Source: Lachnospiraceae bacterium
GTDB lineage: Bacteria; Bacillota; Clostridia; Lachnospirales; Lachnospiraceae
NCBI GenBank assembly: GCA_014804485.1
Contig: JAAUZT010000006.1
Span: forward strand, 47,232-111,231
Reading direction: 5' to 3'
Length of the DNA: 64,000 bases
The position numbers were made by a program, and so were the translations under genes. Positions 37,023 through 46,913 of the stretch are shown here, piece by piece (within the stretch, counting starts at the first letter, position 1; each line of letters starts with the position of its first letter). The notes below the pieces were generated by a model. The model had not been told where the DNA came from, ran no database searches, and saw only the letters and a list, made by a program, of their open reading frames with translations.

Positions 37023-38042
37023 ATGGCAAAGGCGGCTGAGGAAAAGCTGACAGGCGGAGTCCAGAAAGCGGCGGTTTTATTGATCGCTCTGGGACCGGAG
37101 AAATCAGCATCGATCTTTAAACATTTGAAGGAAGAAGAAGTAGAAGAGCTGACGCTGGAGATCGCTAATACCAGAAATATCACACCACAGATGAAAGATG
37201 ATGTGATTAACGAATTTTATCAGATATGCCTGGCACAGCAGTATATTGCAGAAGGCGGTATCAACTATGCGAAAGAAGTTTTGGAGAAATCGTTCGGGTC
37301 CGAGAGGGCTATGGATGTAATCGGCAAGCTGACGGCGTCCTTGCAGGTTAAGCCTTTCGAGTTTGTGAGAAAAACAGACGCAACGCAGCTGCTTAACTTT
37401 ATTCAGGATGAGCACCCGCAGACAATCGCCCTGATCTTGTCGTATCTGTCGGCAGCACAGTCTGCGCTCATCATATCGGCGCTTCCGCCGGATAGACAGG
37501 CGGATGTGGCGAGGCGTATTGCCGTCATGGACAGAACCAGTCCGGACGTGATCAAGGAAGTGGAGAAAGTGTTGGAATCGAAAGTGGCATCTTTAGTCAA
37601 TCAGGATTACACGGTTATCGGCGGTGTGGATGCTGTTGTAGAGATTTTGAATACGGTAGACCGTGGTACAGAGAAACATATCATGGAGACATTGGAGATC
37701 GAAGAACCGGAACTTGCGGACGAGATCAGAAAGAAGATGTTCGTCTTCGAGGATATTCTGCTTCTGGACGACAGAGCAATCCAGCGTGTGCTGCGTGATG
37801 TGGATAACGGTGATCTGGCGATTGCCTTGAAGGGCTCTAATGAAGAGGTACAGACTGCGATCTTTAATAACATGTCCAAGCGTCTCAGCGCTATGATTAA
37901 AGAGGACATGGAGTTTATGGGACCTGTACGTATGAAGGATGTAGAGGAAGCGCAGCAGAAGATAGTAAATATCATCAGAAAACTGGAAGACTCCGCAGAA
38001 ATTGTTATCTCCAGAGGTGGAGGTGACGAGATCATTGTCTAG
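37023..38042 (+). CDS. fliG: Flagellar motor switch protein FliG
   Basis: KAAVLLIALGPEKSASIFKHLKEEEVEELTLEIA, EHPQTIALILSYL, MFVFEDILLLDDRAIQRVLRDVD. Confidence 0.97.
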   Translation: MAKAAEEKLTGGVQKAAVLLIALGPEKSASIFKHLKEEEVEELTLEIANTRNITPQMKDDVINEFYQICLAQQYIAEGGINYAKEVLEKSFGSERAMDVIGKLTASLQVKPFEFVRKTDATQLLNFIQDEHPQTIALILSYLSAAQSALIISALPPDRQADVARRIAVMDRTSPDVIKEVEKVLESKVASLVNQDYTVIGGVDAVVEILNTVDRGTEKHIMETLEIEEPELADEIRKKMFVFEDILLLDDRAIQRVLRDVDNGDLAIALKGSNEEVQTAIFNNMSKRLSAMIKEDMEFMGPVRMKDVEEAQQKIVNIIRKLEDSAEIVISRGGGDEIIV

Positions 38043-38928
38043 GAATTTGTATAAATCCAGTTGGGTTGTAGTATCCAACGATGATAAATGTATAATTGAC
38101 AGCAACGCCCGCATAGAGAGCAGAATCGAGGAACTGGAGGCACTCAGACAGTCAAGATTGAATGCGTCTGTGGGCTATGGCGAAGAAGCTGAGGACGGGG
38201 AACCGGAATTCGTGAGCGGACTCGGCGGAGAAGAAATCGATGCACTGCTTGCCGATCATGCGGAAGGTGCGGAAGGCAGTATTATTAAGGCGCAGACACA
38301 GGACAAAGGCCCCGATCTTGAGGAGATTAAAGCGCAGGCACAGGAAATGCTCGATGATGCGCAGGCGCAGATCGACGAAATGAGAGAGGCGGCTGAGCGG
38401 GAGATCGAGATGCTGCGCCGGCAGGCGATAGAGGAAGGCAACAGGCAGGGCTATGACATGGGTCATCAGCAGGCCATGGCCGAGATGGAGGATATGAGGC
38501 AGGCACTGCTTAACGAGAAGCGGCAGCTTGAAGAGGAATATGACCGGATGATCGAGAATCTGGAACCGAGATTCATTGATACGATCACGGAAGTGTACAG
38601 TCATATTTTCGGTATAGAGCTGGCTGATAACAGAGATATTCTGGTGCATTTGATCGATGCTACCTTAAGACGGGTGGAGAGCAGCAGAACCTTTATCGTA
38701 CATGTTTCCAAGGAAGATTATCCCTTTGTCAATATGCAGAAGCAGGAACTCACGGCAGGGGCGACTGCCGGTAAGGGCATGGTGGAGATCATCGAGGATA
38801 TAGCGCTCGGACAGGGAGCGTGCCTGATTGAGACAGACGGCGGTATCTTTGACTGTGGAATCGACACGCAGCTACAGGCGCTGACTAATAAATTGCGGGT
38901 GTTATCTTTTGAAAAATCCAATGATTAA
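38035..38928 (+). CDS. fliH: Flagellar assembly protein FliH
   Basis: Long acidic coiled coil, C-terminal FliH/V-ATPase E-like region; between fliG and fliI. TTG 38035 proposed start (ORF opens 38002). Confidence 0.87.
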   Translation: MSRNLYKSSWVVVSNDDKCIIDSNARIESRIEELEALRQSRLNASVGYGEEAEDGEPEFVSGLGGEEIDALLADHAEGAEGSIIKAQTQDKGPDLEEIKAQAQEMLDDAQAQIDEMREAAEREIEMLRRQAIEEGNRQGYDMGHQQAMAEMEDMRQALLNEKRQLEEEYDRMIENLEPRFIDTITEVYSHIFGIELADNRDILVHLIDATLRRVESSRTFIVHVSKEDYPFVNMQKQELTAGATAGKGMVEIIEDIALGQGACLIETDGGIFDCGIDTQLQALTNKLRVLSFEKSND

Positions 38929-40222
38929 TTTTCATAAATACAGTAGAATAGCGGACGATACGTTTTTTAAGAGAATGGGGCGTGTCGAGAATGTGGTTGG
39001 ACTGACGATCGAGTCTGCCGGTCCGGAAGCTAAGCTTGGGGATCTGTGCAGGATCTTCCCGACGGATGAAGAGTATGAGCCGATCATGGCGGAGGTAGTC
39101 GGGTTTAAGGAGCGTAAAACACTGCTCATGCCCTGCGGCAAGACGGATGGCATAGGACTCGGCTGTATCGTGGAGAATACGGGAGAACCTCTGACGGTGC
39201 CGGTCAGCGACGAGCTGCTCGGCAAGGTGCTTGATGGTCTCGGCAGACTGGACGGCGAATATATGAACGGAACGCCTTACAGTGTGGAAGCACTGCCGCC
39301 GGATGCCATGAGCAGGAAGATCATCGATGAAGTGCTGCCCTTGGGTGTGAAAGCAATCGACGGTCTTATGACTGTGGGCAAAGGACAGCGTATTGGCATT
39401 TTCGCGGGTTCCGGCGTAGGTAAATCTACTTTGATGGGTATGTTTGCACGTAATACGAAGGCGGACATTAACGTGATTGCACTGATCGGAGAGCGTGGCA
39501 GGGAAGTGCGTGAGTTCATAGAGCGTGATTTAGGCGAGGAAGGCATGAGGCGTTCCGTAGTCGTAGTGGCTACATCCGATAAGGCGGCATTAGAGAGAAA
39601 TAAGGCGGCTAAGACAGCCACCGCTATCGCGGAATATTTCAGGGATCAGGGCAGGGATGTACTGCTTATGATGGATTCCCTCACGCGTTTTTCCATGGCT
39701 CAGAGAGAAATCGGGCTGGCCAGCGGGGAACCGCCCGTATCCAGAGGATATCCGCCCAGCGTTTACTCGGAGATGCCGAAGCTTCTTGAGAGAGCAGGCT
39801 GCGCTGAGCGCGGTTCCATTACAGGGCTTTATACTGTGCTGGTAGACGGTGATGATATGAATGAACCGATTACGGATACTGCCAGAAGTATTCTGGACGG
39901 ACACATTATGTTGAACCGGAAACTTGCGCATCAGAATCATTATCCTGCGATCGATGTACTGCAGAGTATTTCGAGATGTATGTCACAGATCGTAAATAAG
40001 GAGCATAAAGGACTGGCTGGACAGCTTAAGAATGTGCTGGCTACCTATAATGAAGCGGAGGATCTGATCAACATCGGGGCCTATAAGAGTGGCAGCAATC
40101 CGAAGATCGACTATGCCATCGCTAAGATCGATGCCGTGAATGAGTTCCTTTTGCAGGATGTAAACGATAAGTTTGATTATGAGCAGGCTGTAGATATGTT
40201 GCGGGAGCTCTTTGCAGAGTAA
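38909..40222 (+). CDS. fliI: Flagellum-specific ATP synthase FliI
   Basis: GIFAGSGVGKSTLMGMFARNTKADINVIALIGERGREVREFIERDLG; LMMDSLTRFSMAQREIGLASGEPP. Confidence 0.97.
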   Translation: MKNPMINFHKYSRIADDTFFKRMGRVENVVGLTIESAGPEAKLGDLCRIFPTDEEYEPIMAEVVGFKERKTLLMPCGKTDGIGLGCIVENTGEPLTVPVSDELLGKVLDGLGRLDGEYMNGTPYSVEALPPDAMSRKIIDEVLPLGVKAIDGLMTVGKGQRIGIFAGSGVGKSTLMGMFARNTKADINVIALIGERGREVREFIERDLGEEGMRRSVVVVATSDKAALERNKAAKTATAIAEYFRDQGRDVLLMMDSLTRFSMAQREIGLASGEPPVSRGYPPSVYSEMPKLLERAGCAERGSITGLYTVLVDGDDMNEPITDTARSILDGHIMLNRKLAHQNHYPAIDVLQSISRCMSQIVNKEHKGLAGQLKNVLATYNEAEDLINIGAYKSGSNPKIDYAIAKIDAVNEFLLQDVNDKFDYEQAVDMLRELFAE

Positions 40223-40235
40223 GGGGTGACCTGTC

Positions 40236-40688
40236 ATGGCGAAGTTTGCATATAGGATGCAGAGTATCCTGAATATCCAGTATCAGTTGGAAAATCAGGC
40301 GAAGATGGAGCTCGGCAGAGCACAGATGTGGCTGCTTGAGGAGGAAGAAAAGCTACAGGGGCTGATCGACAGGAAAGAAGCATATCTGGAAGAGGGCAGG
40401 AGAATGCGCAGTGACGCGCTGAGCGTCAATGACTTGAGAGATAACAGAAATGCCATGTTGATCATGGATGAAATGATAGAAGTGCAGCGAGGGCAGGTCG
40501 CATTGGCCGAGGAGGCCGTGGAAGCGGCGAGACTCAAGCTGCAGGAGATCATGCAGGAGCGTAAGATGCACGAGAGGCTTAAAGAGAAGGCCTTCGAGCA
40601 GTTCGTGAAGGAAGAGAATGCCGCGGAGGGCAAGGCGGTGGACGAACTGACCAGTTATACTTACGGACAGCGTGGAAAAGGGGAGTAA
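40236..40688 (+). CDS. fliJ: Flagellar export protein FliJ
   Basis: FAYRMQSILNIQYQLENQAKMELG; coiled coil; follows fliI. Confidence 0.88.
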   Translation: MAKFAYRMQSILNIQYQLENQAKMELGRAQMWLLEEEEKLQGLIDRKEAYLEEGRRMRSDALSVNDLRDNRNAMLIMDEMIEVQRGQVALAEEAVEAARLKLQEIMQERKMHERLKEKAFEQFVKEENAAEGKAVDELTSYTYGQRGKGE

Positions 40689-40690
40689 GA

Positions 40691-41566
40691 ATGGCAGACG
40701 AACTTTTGAATGTCGGGGTGGATACCAAGGCAGAAAAAAAGAGATTAAAAGAAGAGCGTAAGAAGATAAAGGAACAGCAGAAGGCACAGAAGAAGGAAGC
40801 GAAGCAGAAAGCCAAGGAAATTTCGGCACAGGAAGCCCAGCTTGCCGAGGATGAGGATCCGGGCGGTGTTTCCGTAGTTTTGGTAACGGTTGTTATCATT
40901 ATAATCTGGCTGGCGATTCTGTGTCTGTTGATCAAGCTGGATGTGGGCGGATTCGGGTCAGGCGTGCTTGCACCGGTATTAAAGGATGTTCCGGTGATCA
41001 ACAAGATTCTGCCCGCGGATACGGTGATAACTACGGATGATGAGGAAGCCTACGGGGGCTATACAAGCCTGCGCGAGGCCGTGGACTATATCAGGGAGCT
41101 TGAACTGGAGCTGGAGAGAGCACAGTCGGACAGTAATTTGGATTATGAGGAGCTGGAGCAGCTGCGTGCGGAGATTGAGCGGTTACAGACTTTTGAAGAC
41201 GCACAGGTTGAATTCGAGCGGATTAAGACAGAGTTCTATGAGGAGGTTGTCTATGCGGAGAAAGGGCCGGGCGCGGATGCTTATCAGAAATATTATGAGA
41301 GCATGGATCCTGCCACGGCGGAATATCTGTATAAGCAGGTCGTAGAGCAGGCAGAGGCGGATGCGGAGATTCAGGATTATGCGCAGGCTTACTCCGAGAT
41401 GAAACCCAAGGAAGCGGCGGCGATCTTTGAGAGTTTGACAGACGATCTGGATCTTGCGGCCAAGATCCTGTATCAGATGAGCGCTGAGGACCGAGGTAAG
41501 ATATTGGGTGTTATGGATTCGGAAACGGCAGCCAGGCTGACGAAGATCATGGATCCCGATTCGTAG
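40691..41566 (+). CDS. MotE-like flagellar protein with MgtE N-domain-like C-terminus
   Basis: N-terminal TM, coiled coil, then YSEMKPKEAAAIFESLTDDLDLAAKILYQMSAEDRGKILGVMDSETAARLTKIM. Confidence 0.78.
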   Translation: MADELLNVGVDTKAEKKRLKEERKKIKEQQKAQKKEAKQKAKEISAQEAQLAEDEDPGGVSVVLVTVVIIIIWLAILCLLIKLDVGGFGSGVLAPVLKDVPVINKILPADTVITTDDEEAYGGYTSLREAVDYIRELELELERAQSDSNLDYEELEQLRAEIERLQTFEDAQVEFERIKTEFYEEVVYAEKGPGADAYQKYYESMDPATAEYLYKQVVEQAEADAEIQDYAQAYSEMKPKEAAAIFESLTDDLDLAAKILYQMSAEDRGKILGVMDSETAARLTKIMDPDS

Positions 41567-41702
41567 GGATTTATATCCGCGGCACTTTAGAAATTGCAGC
41601 AACGAGACGATATATATTGCAGCGGCGGAATTCGCCGTATGCTTTATATATATATATGCCGAAAGGCAGGAACCTTGAAAATTGAAGAAAGGAGGAAAGA
41701 GT

Positions 41703-43196
41703 ATGACTGTAAACAATGTGAATGCTCTGCTGAACTACACAGCGGGACAGACAGACCCGGCAGGTATGAAGCAGGATGGGCTTGCACAGGACAGCTTCAA
41801 TCAGGTCATGGCGAAGGTAAGCGATACGATCAGCAGTCTGCGGACGGAAGCGGCAGGTAATGCAGTAAATACATCGGCCGCGGTTCAGACGGCGGGAGTA
41901 GCAGCTACGGCGAAGACGGCGGTGTCAAAGGACGCTGCGACACAGGGAACCTCTAAGAAAGCGGAGCCCGATTCCGGTAAGACCGGGGATGCAGCCGGAC
42001 AGAAAGACAATGATAAGATTGCGGAAGCTTCCGGAACCGATAAGCAGACAGATCAAGCGGCGGAAGAGATTGAAGAAACCGCAAAAGAGCTGGTGCAGGA
42101 AATTGCGAAAGAGATGGATGTGACACCGGAAGAAGTGGAAGAAGCCATGGCAGTGCTGGGACTTACGGCAGTGCAGTTGTTTGACACCGACAATCTGAAA
42201 CAGCTTCTGCTCCAGATCACGGGAAGCACAGATGAGTTGTCACTGGTGACAGACGAGACGCTTTATGGTAATCTTCAAAATCTGCTTGGTGCGGTGGAAG
42301 AGAGCCTGGGCAGTCTGGCTAAGGAGCTGGGCATGACCGAAGATGAGGTGAACGCACTGATGGAACAGATGATTGCCGATGCCGGTGAAGCTGACATTTT
42401 GGCGGCTGAAGAAGTGTCGAAAGCCGAAGATGTGCCGGAGGTAAATCTGGAAGGCATGAAGGATTATACGGTATCAGTGCAGAAGGACGGCAAGACGGTT
42501 CAGGTAAAAGTTACCGTGGACGATGCGAGCGGCAGTAAGAGCGTTCAGGAGGAAGTAACAGACACCCCGAAGACGGAGGTGCAGGCCGGACATAGGACGA
42601 GGGAGAGAAATGCTTCAGCGGACAGCGGCAAGGGAGACGGCAGCCATGCAGGCAATGCTTTCTTACAGACCCTGGATAAGGCGATGGAGACAGGCGAAAC
42701 ACCGGAGCCCGTTAACGTAGAGTACCGTTCGGTGCAGACAGAAGATATCATGAATCAGATCATGGATTACATGAAGATCAACCTGAAGGCAGAATCGCAG
42801 GAGATGGAGTTACAGCTGCATCCCGCAAGCCTGGGTACGGTAGGCGTACAGATCGCTGCGAAAGACGGCGTGATTACGGCACATTTCACAACCCAGAACG
42901 AGACAGTCCGCGCAGTCATTGAAACACAGCTGATCCAGCTTAAGAATCAGTTCGAAGAGCAGGGGATCAAGGTCGATGCGGTGGAAGTTACGGTTGCAAA
43001 CCATGCGTACGGACAGCAGTTCTCGCAGGAACATGAGAATGCGGACGGTAAACAGGGCAAAGCAACGAAGAGTACCAGACGGATCAATCTGGATGAGCTG
43101 GGAGAAGAAGCCGAGCTTGATGAGATGGAAGATTCCGAACGTATCGCGGTGGAGATGATGCAGGCAAGCGGCAGCACGGTAGACTATACTGCTTAG
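41703..43196 (+). CDS. fliK: Flagellar hook-length control protein FliK
   Basis: C-terminal MELQLHPASLGTVGVQIAAKDGVITAHFTTQNETVRAVIETQLIQLKNQFEEQGIKVDAVEV. Confidence 0.88.
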   Translation: MTVNNVNALLNYTAGQTDPAGMKQDGLAQDSFNQVMAKVSDTISSLRTEAAGNAVNTSAAVQTAGVAATAKTAVSKDAATQGTSKKAEPDSGKTGDAAGQKDNDKIAEASGTDKQTDQAAEEIEETAKELVQEIAKEMDVTPEEVEEAMAVLGLTAVQLFDTDNLKQLLLQITGSTDELSLVTDETLYGNLQNLLGAVEESLGSLAKELGMTEDEVNALMEQMIADAGEADILAAEEVSKAEDVPEVNLEGMKDYTVSVQKDGKTVQVKVTVDDASGSKSVQEEVTDTPKTEVQAGHRTRERNASADSGKGDGSHAGNAFLQTLDKAMETGETPEPVNVEYRSVQTEDIMNQIMDYMKINLKAESQEMELQLHPASLGTVGVQIAAKDGVITAHFTTQNETVRAVIETQLIQLKNQFEEQGIKVDAVEVTVANHAYGQQFSQEHENADGKQGKATKSTRRINLDELGEEAELDEMEDSERIAVEMMQASGSTVDYTA

Positions 43197-43252
43197 AAGG
43201 CAGGGCATGAACGGCAGGAATGAAGGATTAATAATGAGAGGAGATGAAGTAA

Positions 43253-43942
43253 ATGGGAGTAGTACAGGAAGTAAAAGACGGTAAACTCGTCGATAACACA
43301 TCAGCTACGTCTATCGCCAATGAGAAAGCGAAGAAGACCGGCAATTCCAGTCTGGATAAGGATGCTTTCCTGCAGCTTCTGGTAGCACAGATGAAGTATC
43401 AGGATCCCTTGGAGCCTACGTCCAACACGGAGTATATTTCCCAGTTCGCAACGTTCTCGGAACTCGAGCAGATGCAGAATATGAGCGCGACACTTGAGCT
43501 TTCCAGAGCATCCAGTCTGGTGGGACAGACGGTGCTGATGTCAGTAACGGACAGCCAGGGCAGAACGACGACCGTACAGGGTAATGTGGATTTCGTGTCA
43601 TATGAGGGCGGCAAAGCGTATCTTTCCATCGGCGGAGAGTTGTATTCTTTAGACGATCTGGATAAGGTGGCAGATAAGAAATATCTGGATGCATACGCAC
43701 TGGCAGCGGAATTTTTGAGCATCCTCAATAAGCTTCCCGATGTCAGTCTGCTGACGACGGATGACAAGGAAAGGGTAGACAGACTGGAAGAAATCTATAA
43801 TGGCATGGACGACTACCAGAAGGGCTTCCTTACGGACGATTATTTCGAGAAAGCGGAAGCATATATTAAGAGAATGAAAGATATCACACCGAATACAGAC
43901 GGTGATGAAACACCTAAGACGGAAGGATCCGGAGAAAGTTAA
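43253..43942 (+). CDS. flgD: Flagellar hook capping protein FlgD
   Basis: LDKDAFLQLLVAQMKYQDPLEPTSNTEYISQFATFSELEQMQNM. Confidence 0.93.
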   Translation: MGVVQEVKDGKLVDNTSATSIANEKAKKTGNSSLDKDAFLQLLVAQMKYQDPLEPTSNTEYISQFATFSELEQMQNMSATLELSRASSLVGQTVLMSVTDSQGRTTTVQGNVDFVSYEGGKAYLSIGGELYSLDDLDKVADKKYLDAYALAAEFLSILNKLPDVSLLTTDDKERVDRLEEIYNGMDDYQKGFLTDDYFEKAEAYIKRMKDITPNTDGDETPKTEGSGES

Positions 43943-43981
43943 GCGCCCAAGGCGGCAGTCATCTCAAGGAGGAGAGAGAAT

Positions 43982-44386
43982 ATGAAGATTCAAGGCAATC
44001 AATTCCTTTCCATAGAGCAGCTGCAGGATCAATATTTAAACACAGGCAGACAGCAGGCAGGAGCGCCGAAACCGAATACCACGAGTTTTCAGGATATCTT
44101 ATCCGGCAAGACGGACAGTATCCGGACAGAGGGAGAGGTCAGATTCTCCAAGCATGCAGCCAACCGCCTTAACGACAGGAATATTGAACTGACGAAGGAT
44201 CAGGTGGAACGCCTGAACATGGGAGCAGCCAAAGCGGGTGCGAAAGGAATCAATGAATCGTTAGTTATCGTCGATTCACTGGCGTTTATCGTGAATGTAC
44301 CGAATCAGACGGTCATCACCGCGATGGATCAGACGGAAACCGACGAAAATGTATTTACCAATATTGACGGAGCCGTAATTATTTAG
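43982..44386 (+). CDS. Flagellar operon protein of the TIGR02530 type
   Basis: VRFSKHAANRLNDRNIELTKDQVERLNMGAAKAGAKGINESLVIVDSLAFIVNVPNQTVITAMD, between flgD and flgE. Confidence 0.85.
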   Translation: MKIQGNQFLSIEQLQDQYLNTGRQQAGAPKPNTTSFQDILSGKTDSIRTEGEVRFSKHAANRLNDRNIELTKDQVERLNMGAAKAGAKGINESLVIVDSLAFIVNVPNQTVITAMDQTETDENVFTNIDGAVII

Positions 44387-44467
44387 CCGGACCTTTACGG
44401 AGGCTAATGCCCCTGACTGACAGAGGGGGCAGGCGGTTTCACACAGATATAAGGAGGTCATATCACT

Positions 44468-46477
44468 ATGATGAGATCATTGTTCTCTGGTGTGGCGGGT
44501 CTTAGAACACACCAGACAAGAATGGACGTTATCGGTAATAATATTGCCAACGTCAACACAACTGCATATAAATCACAGAACATGGTATTCAGCGATCTGC
44601 TGTACCAGACAACACAGGCAGCGTCCGGCGCTAACGACAACGGACGAGGCGGTATCAACGCCAGACAGATCGGTCTGGGCGCTAAGACGGGTGCAATCTC
44701 CACGGCGATCACGACGCAGGGTTCTGCGCAGTCTACGAATAACCCGTGGGATATCATGATTGAGGGCGATTCTTTCTTCATCGTCAACAACGGTTCCGAG
44801 AATTTCTTCACAAGAGACGGTTCCTTCACCATAGACGGTGCGGGTAATCTGGTTATGGCAAATACCGGTTTTAAAGTTATGGGATGGCAGGTGGATCCGG
44901 AGACCGGAGATATCAGGCAGGATGTGGTGTCTGCGCTGCAGGTTATGCATCCGGATAATCTGAATTCTAATCCGGAAGCTACTTCACTTGCATATGTATC
45001 CGGTATTCTGGATAAGACGGACACGTCTATCAACAGTACGGCGGGCGCGATCCGTACCTTCCAGATCTTCGACGCACAGGGATATGCTTATACGGTGAAG
45101 ATGAGTTTCCACGGAATCGGAAGCGAGGACGAATTCCGCGTACAGCTCGATGATATCTTAGACAGCACAGGCGTGTCTCTTGTAAAGAAATATAATCTGA
45201 GCAATATCAACCAGATTGCGAATTTCGGGGGAGATAACACAACCAGCAAGACGATGCTTTATCAAGCGGATAACACGGCGACATTTGACGGTACGAGTAA
45301 GTTTGATATTGAGCTGCCGTTTTCAAGTATTCTGGATGGTTACAGTAATAATGCACTTGTGGTTGCGGCAGGTAAGAATGTTACGATCACAAACCCGGGG
45401 GACGGCGGAACTGTTACGGCAGGAGCTGAGAACAGCGTCACAGTACACGGTTCCGTAACGCTGACCAGAGCACAGTTAGAGTCGGCGCCTTATAATTTAA
45501 GATATGATGATGCTACAGGTCAGTATTATACCAAACCGGAGACAGGAACGACCGGCGTACCGGTGACAGACTGGACGACAGCGATCAGCGCTATGGGACT
45601 GGAAGGCGTATCGAACGTAACGGTTACACCGGTGACGGACGGCGCGGCAGGCGAGATGTCGGTCGAGTTCGACGCTACGTTTACACCAACCCTTGATGCC
45701 ACACGTAAGGATAATGTCTTCGGGATCACGTTGGAGATGCCGAATGACGAGAAAGAAATCTTAAAGCAGGTATATCACGTAGAGGACGGAGACGGCAAGA
45801 CATATACAATCGAGTATATTGCGCCGGACGGATCAGCACAGATCACAGAGAGAACGCAGACGAACGGTATGTCGCTTGTGTTCGACCATGATACGGGAGT
45901 TTTTTCCTATATCGGAAGTGCGGGCAGTAATACGGCGACGCTTACCTTTAACTCATCCGCTTCTTCCCTGGGTGGGGAACTGATAGATCTGACCCAGTTC
46001 AATAATGTGGAGATCGACTTCTCATCCGTTACAAACTATGGTAACGGCGGTAAGTGTACCTTGGATATCACACCCGGTGGTAAGGGTGGTGACACGATCG
46101 GTAAAGGTAGAGCGCCGGGAGAATTGATTGGTATTGAAGTAGGACAGGACGGTCGTATCACGGCATCCTATTCCAACGGTCTGTCGAAGCTGTTAGGACA
46201 GATCGCAGTAGCGGAATTTGCGAATCCTTCCGGTCTTTCCAAGGCGGGCGACAACCTGTACTCCGCGACCATGAACTCCGGTGACTTCGACGGTGTCGGC
46301 AAGGACATCACGGAAAGCGGCGGTAAGATGACTTCCGGCGTACTGGAGATGAGTAATGTGGATCTTTCTTCCGAGTTCACCACAATGATCACCACACAGC
46401 GTGGTTTCCAGGCGAACAGCCGTATCATTACCACTTCCGATACGCTGCTGGAAGAACTTGTCAATCTGAAGAGATAA
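44468..46477 (+). CDS. flgE: Flagellar hook protein FlgE
   Basis: MRSLFSGVAGLRTHQTRMDVIGNNIANVNTTAYKSQ; C-terminal MSNVDLSSEFTTMITTQRGFQANSRIITTSDTLLEELVNLKR. Confidence 0.96.
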   Translation: MMRSLFSGVAGLRTHQTRMDVIGNNIANVNTTAYKSQNMVFSDLLYQTTQAASGANDNGRGGINARQIGLGAKTGAISTAITTQGSAQSTNNPWDIMIEGDSFFIVNNGSENFFTRDGSFTIDGAGNLVMANTGFKVMGWQVDPETGDIRQDVVSALQVMHPDNLNSNPEATSLAYVSGILDKTDTSINSTAGAIRTFQIFDAQGYAYTVKMSFHGIGSEDEFRVQLDDILDSTGVSLVKKYNLSNINQIANFGGDNTTSKTMLYQADNTATFDGTSKFDIELPFSSILDGYSNNALVVAAGKNVTITNPGDGGTVTAGAENSVTVHGSVTLTRAQLESAPYNLRYDDATGQYYTKPETGTTGVPVTDWTTAISAMGLEGVSNVTVTPVTDGAAGEMSVEFDATFTPTLDATRKDNVFGITLEMPNDEKEILKQVYHVEDGDGKTYTIEYIAPDGSAQITERTQTNGMSLVFDHDTGVFSYIGSAGSNTATLTFNSSASSLGGELIDLTQFNNVEIDFSSVTNYGNGGKCTLDITPGGKGGDTIGKGRAPGELIGIEVGQDGRITASYSNGLSKLLGQIAVAEFANPSGLSKAGDNLYSATMNSGDFDGVGKDITESGGKMTSGVLEMSNVDLSSEFTTMITTQRGFQANSRIITTSDTLLEELVNLKR

Positions 46478-46497
46478 GTGCCGTAAGGCGCATAAAC

Positions 46498-46531
46498 AGA
46501 GGGACTTTTCGCATATGCGAAAGGTTCCTCT
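46498..46531 (+). terminator. Strong intra-operon hairpin after flgE
   Basis: 15-bp stem AGAGGGACTTTTCGC-ATAT-GCGAAAGGTTCCTCT with only two G-U pairs; weak downstream T-tract. Confidence 0.65.
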
Positions 46532-46574
46532 TCGTGTGTTCTCATATTTGTACATAAAAGATGATATATTTTTT

Positions 46575-46603
46575 TTGCAGTTTTGGAAGATGTGTGGTAG
46601 AAT
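46575..46603 (+). promoter_or_regulatory. Internal sigma-A-like promoter upstream of flbD-motA
   Basis: TTGCAG (46575-46580), 17 nt, TAGAAT (46598-46603). Confidence 0.6.
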
Positions 46604-46707
46604 ATATAAGTTCCATACAGTCACAGATGATGACGTATCGGATGTGCTACATAATGGCTGTCCGGATTTACCGGGGATCCGGCTGCACGGAAAGACAGGG
46701 GTGTGGG

Positions 46708-46893
46708 ATGATAGAAGTTACGAAGATCAATGGCGTGAAGATTCTGATTAATCCCGATTTGCTGGAATTAGTGGAAGAGACGCCGGACACCGTCCTGACA
46801 TTTACAACAGGGCGGAAAATAATTGTAAAAGAAAGTAGACAAGAAGTGAAAAATCTAGTAAAATCGTATAGAAAGGATATTTTTGCAGATTAG
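46708..46893 (+). CDS. flbD: FlbD family flagellar protein
   Basis: MIEVTKINGVKILINPDLLELVEETPDTVLTFTTGRKIIVKESRQEVKNLVKSYRKDIF; start at 46708, not the longer ORF opening at 46561. Confidence 0.9.
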   Translation: MIEVTKINGVKILINPDLLELVEETPDTVLTFTTGRKIIVKESRQEVKNLVKSYRKDIFAD

Positions 46894-46913
46894 TGTAAAA
46901 CGGGTGAGTACAG

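Noticed and set aside
41567-41702. TA-rich, TTGCAG-containing spacer before fliK as a promoter
   Set aside because: No -35/-10 pair with acceptable spacing; GGCGgaattCGCC hairpin is short. Not supported.
46515-46751. ORFs 46515-46751 and the 5' extension of 46561-46893
   Set aside because: They start within the hairpin/promoter region; FlbD homology begins at ATG 46708.
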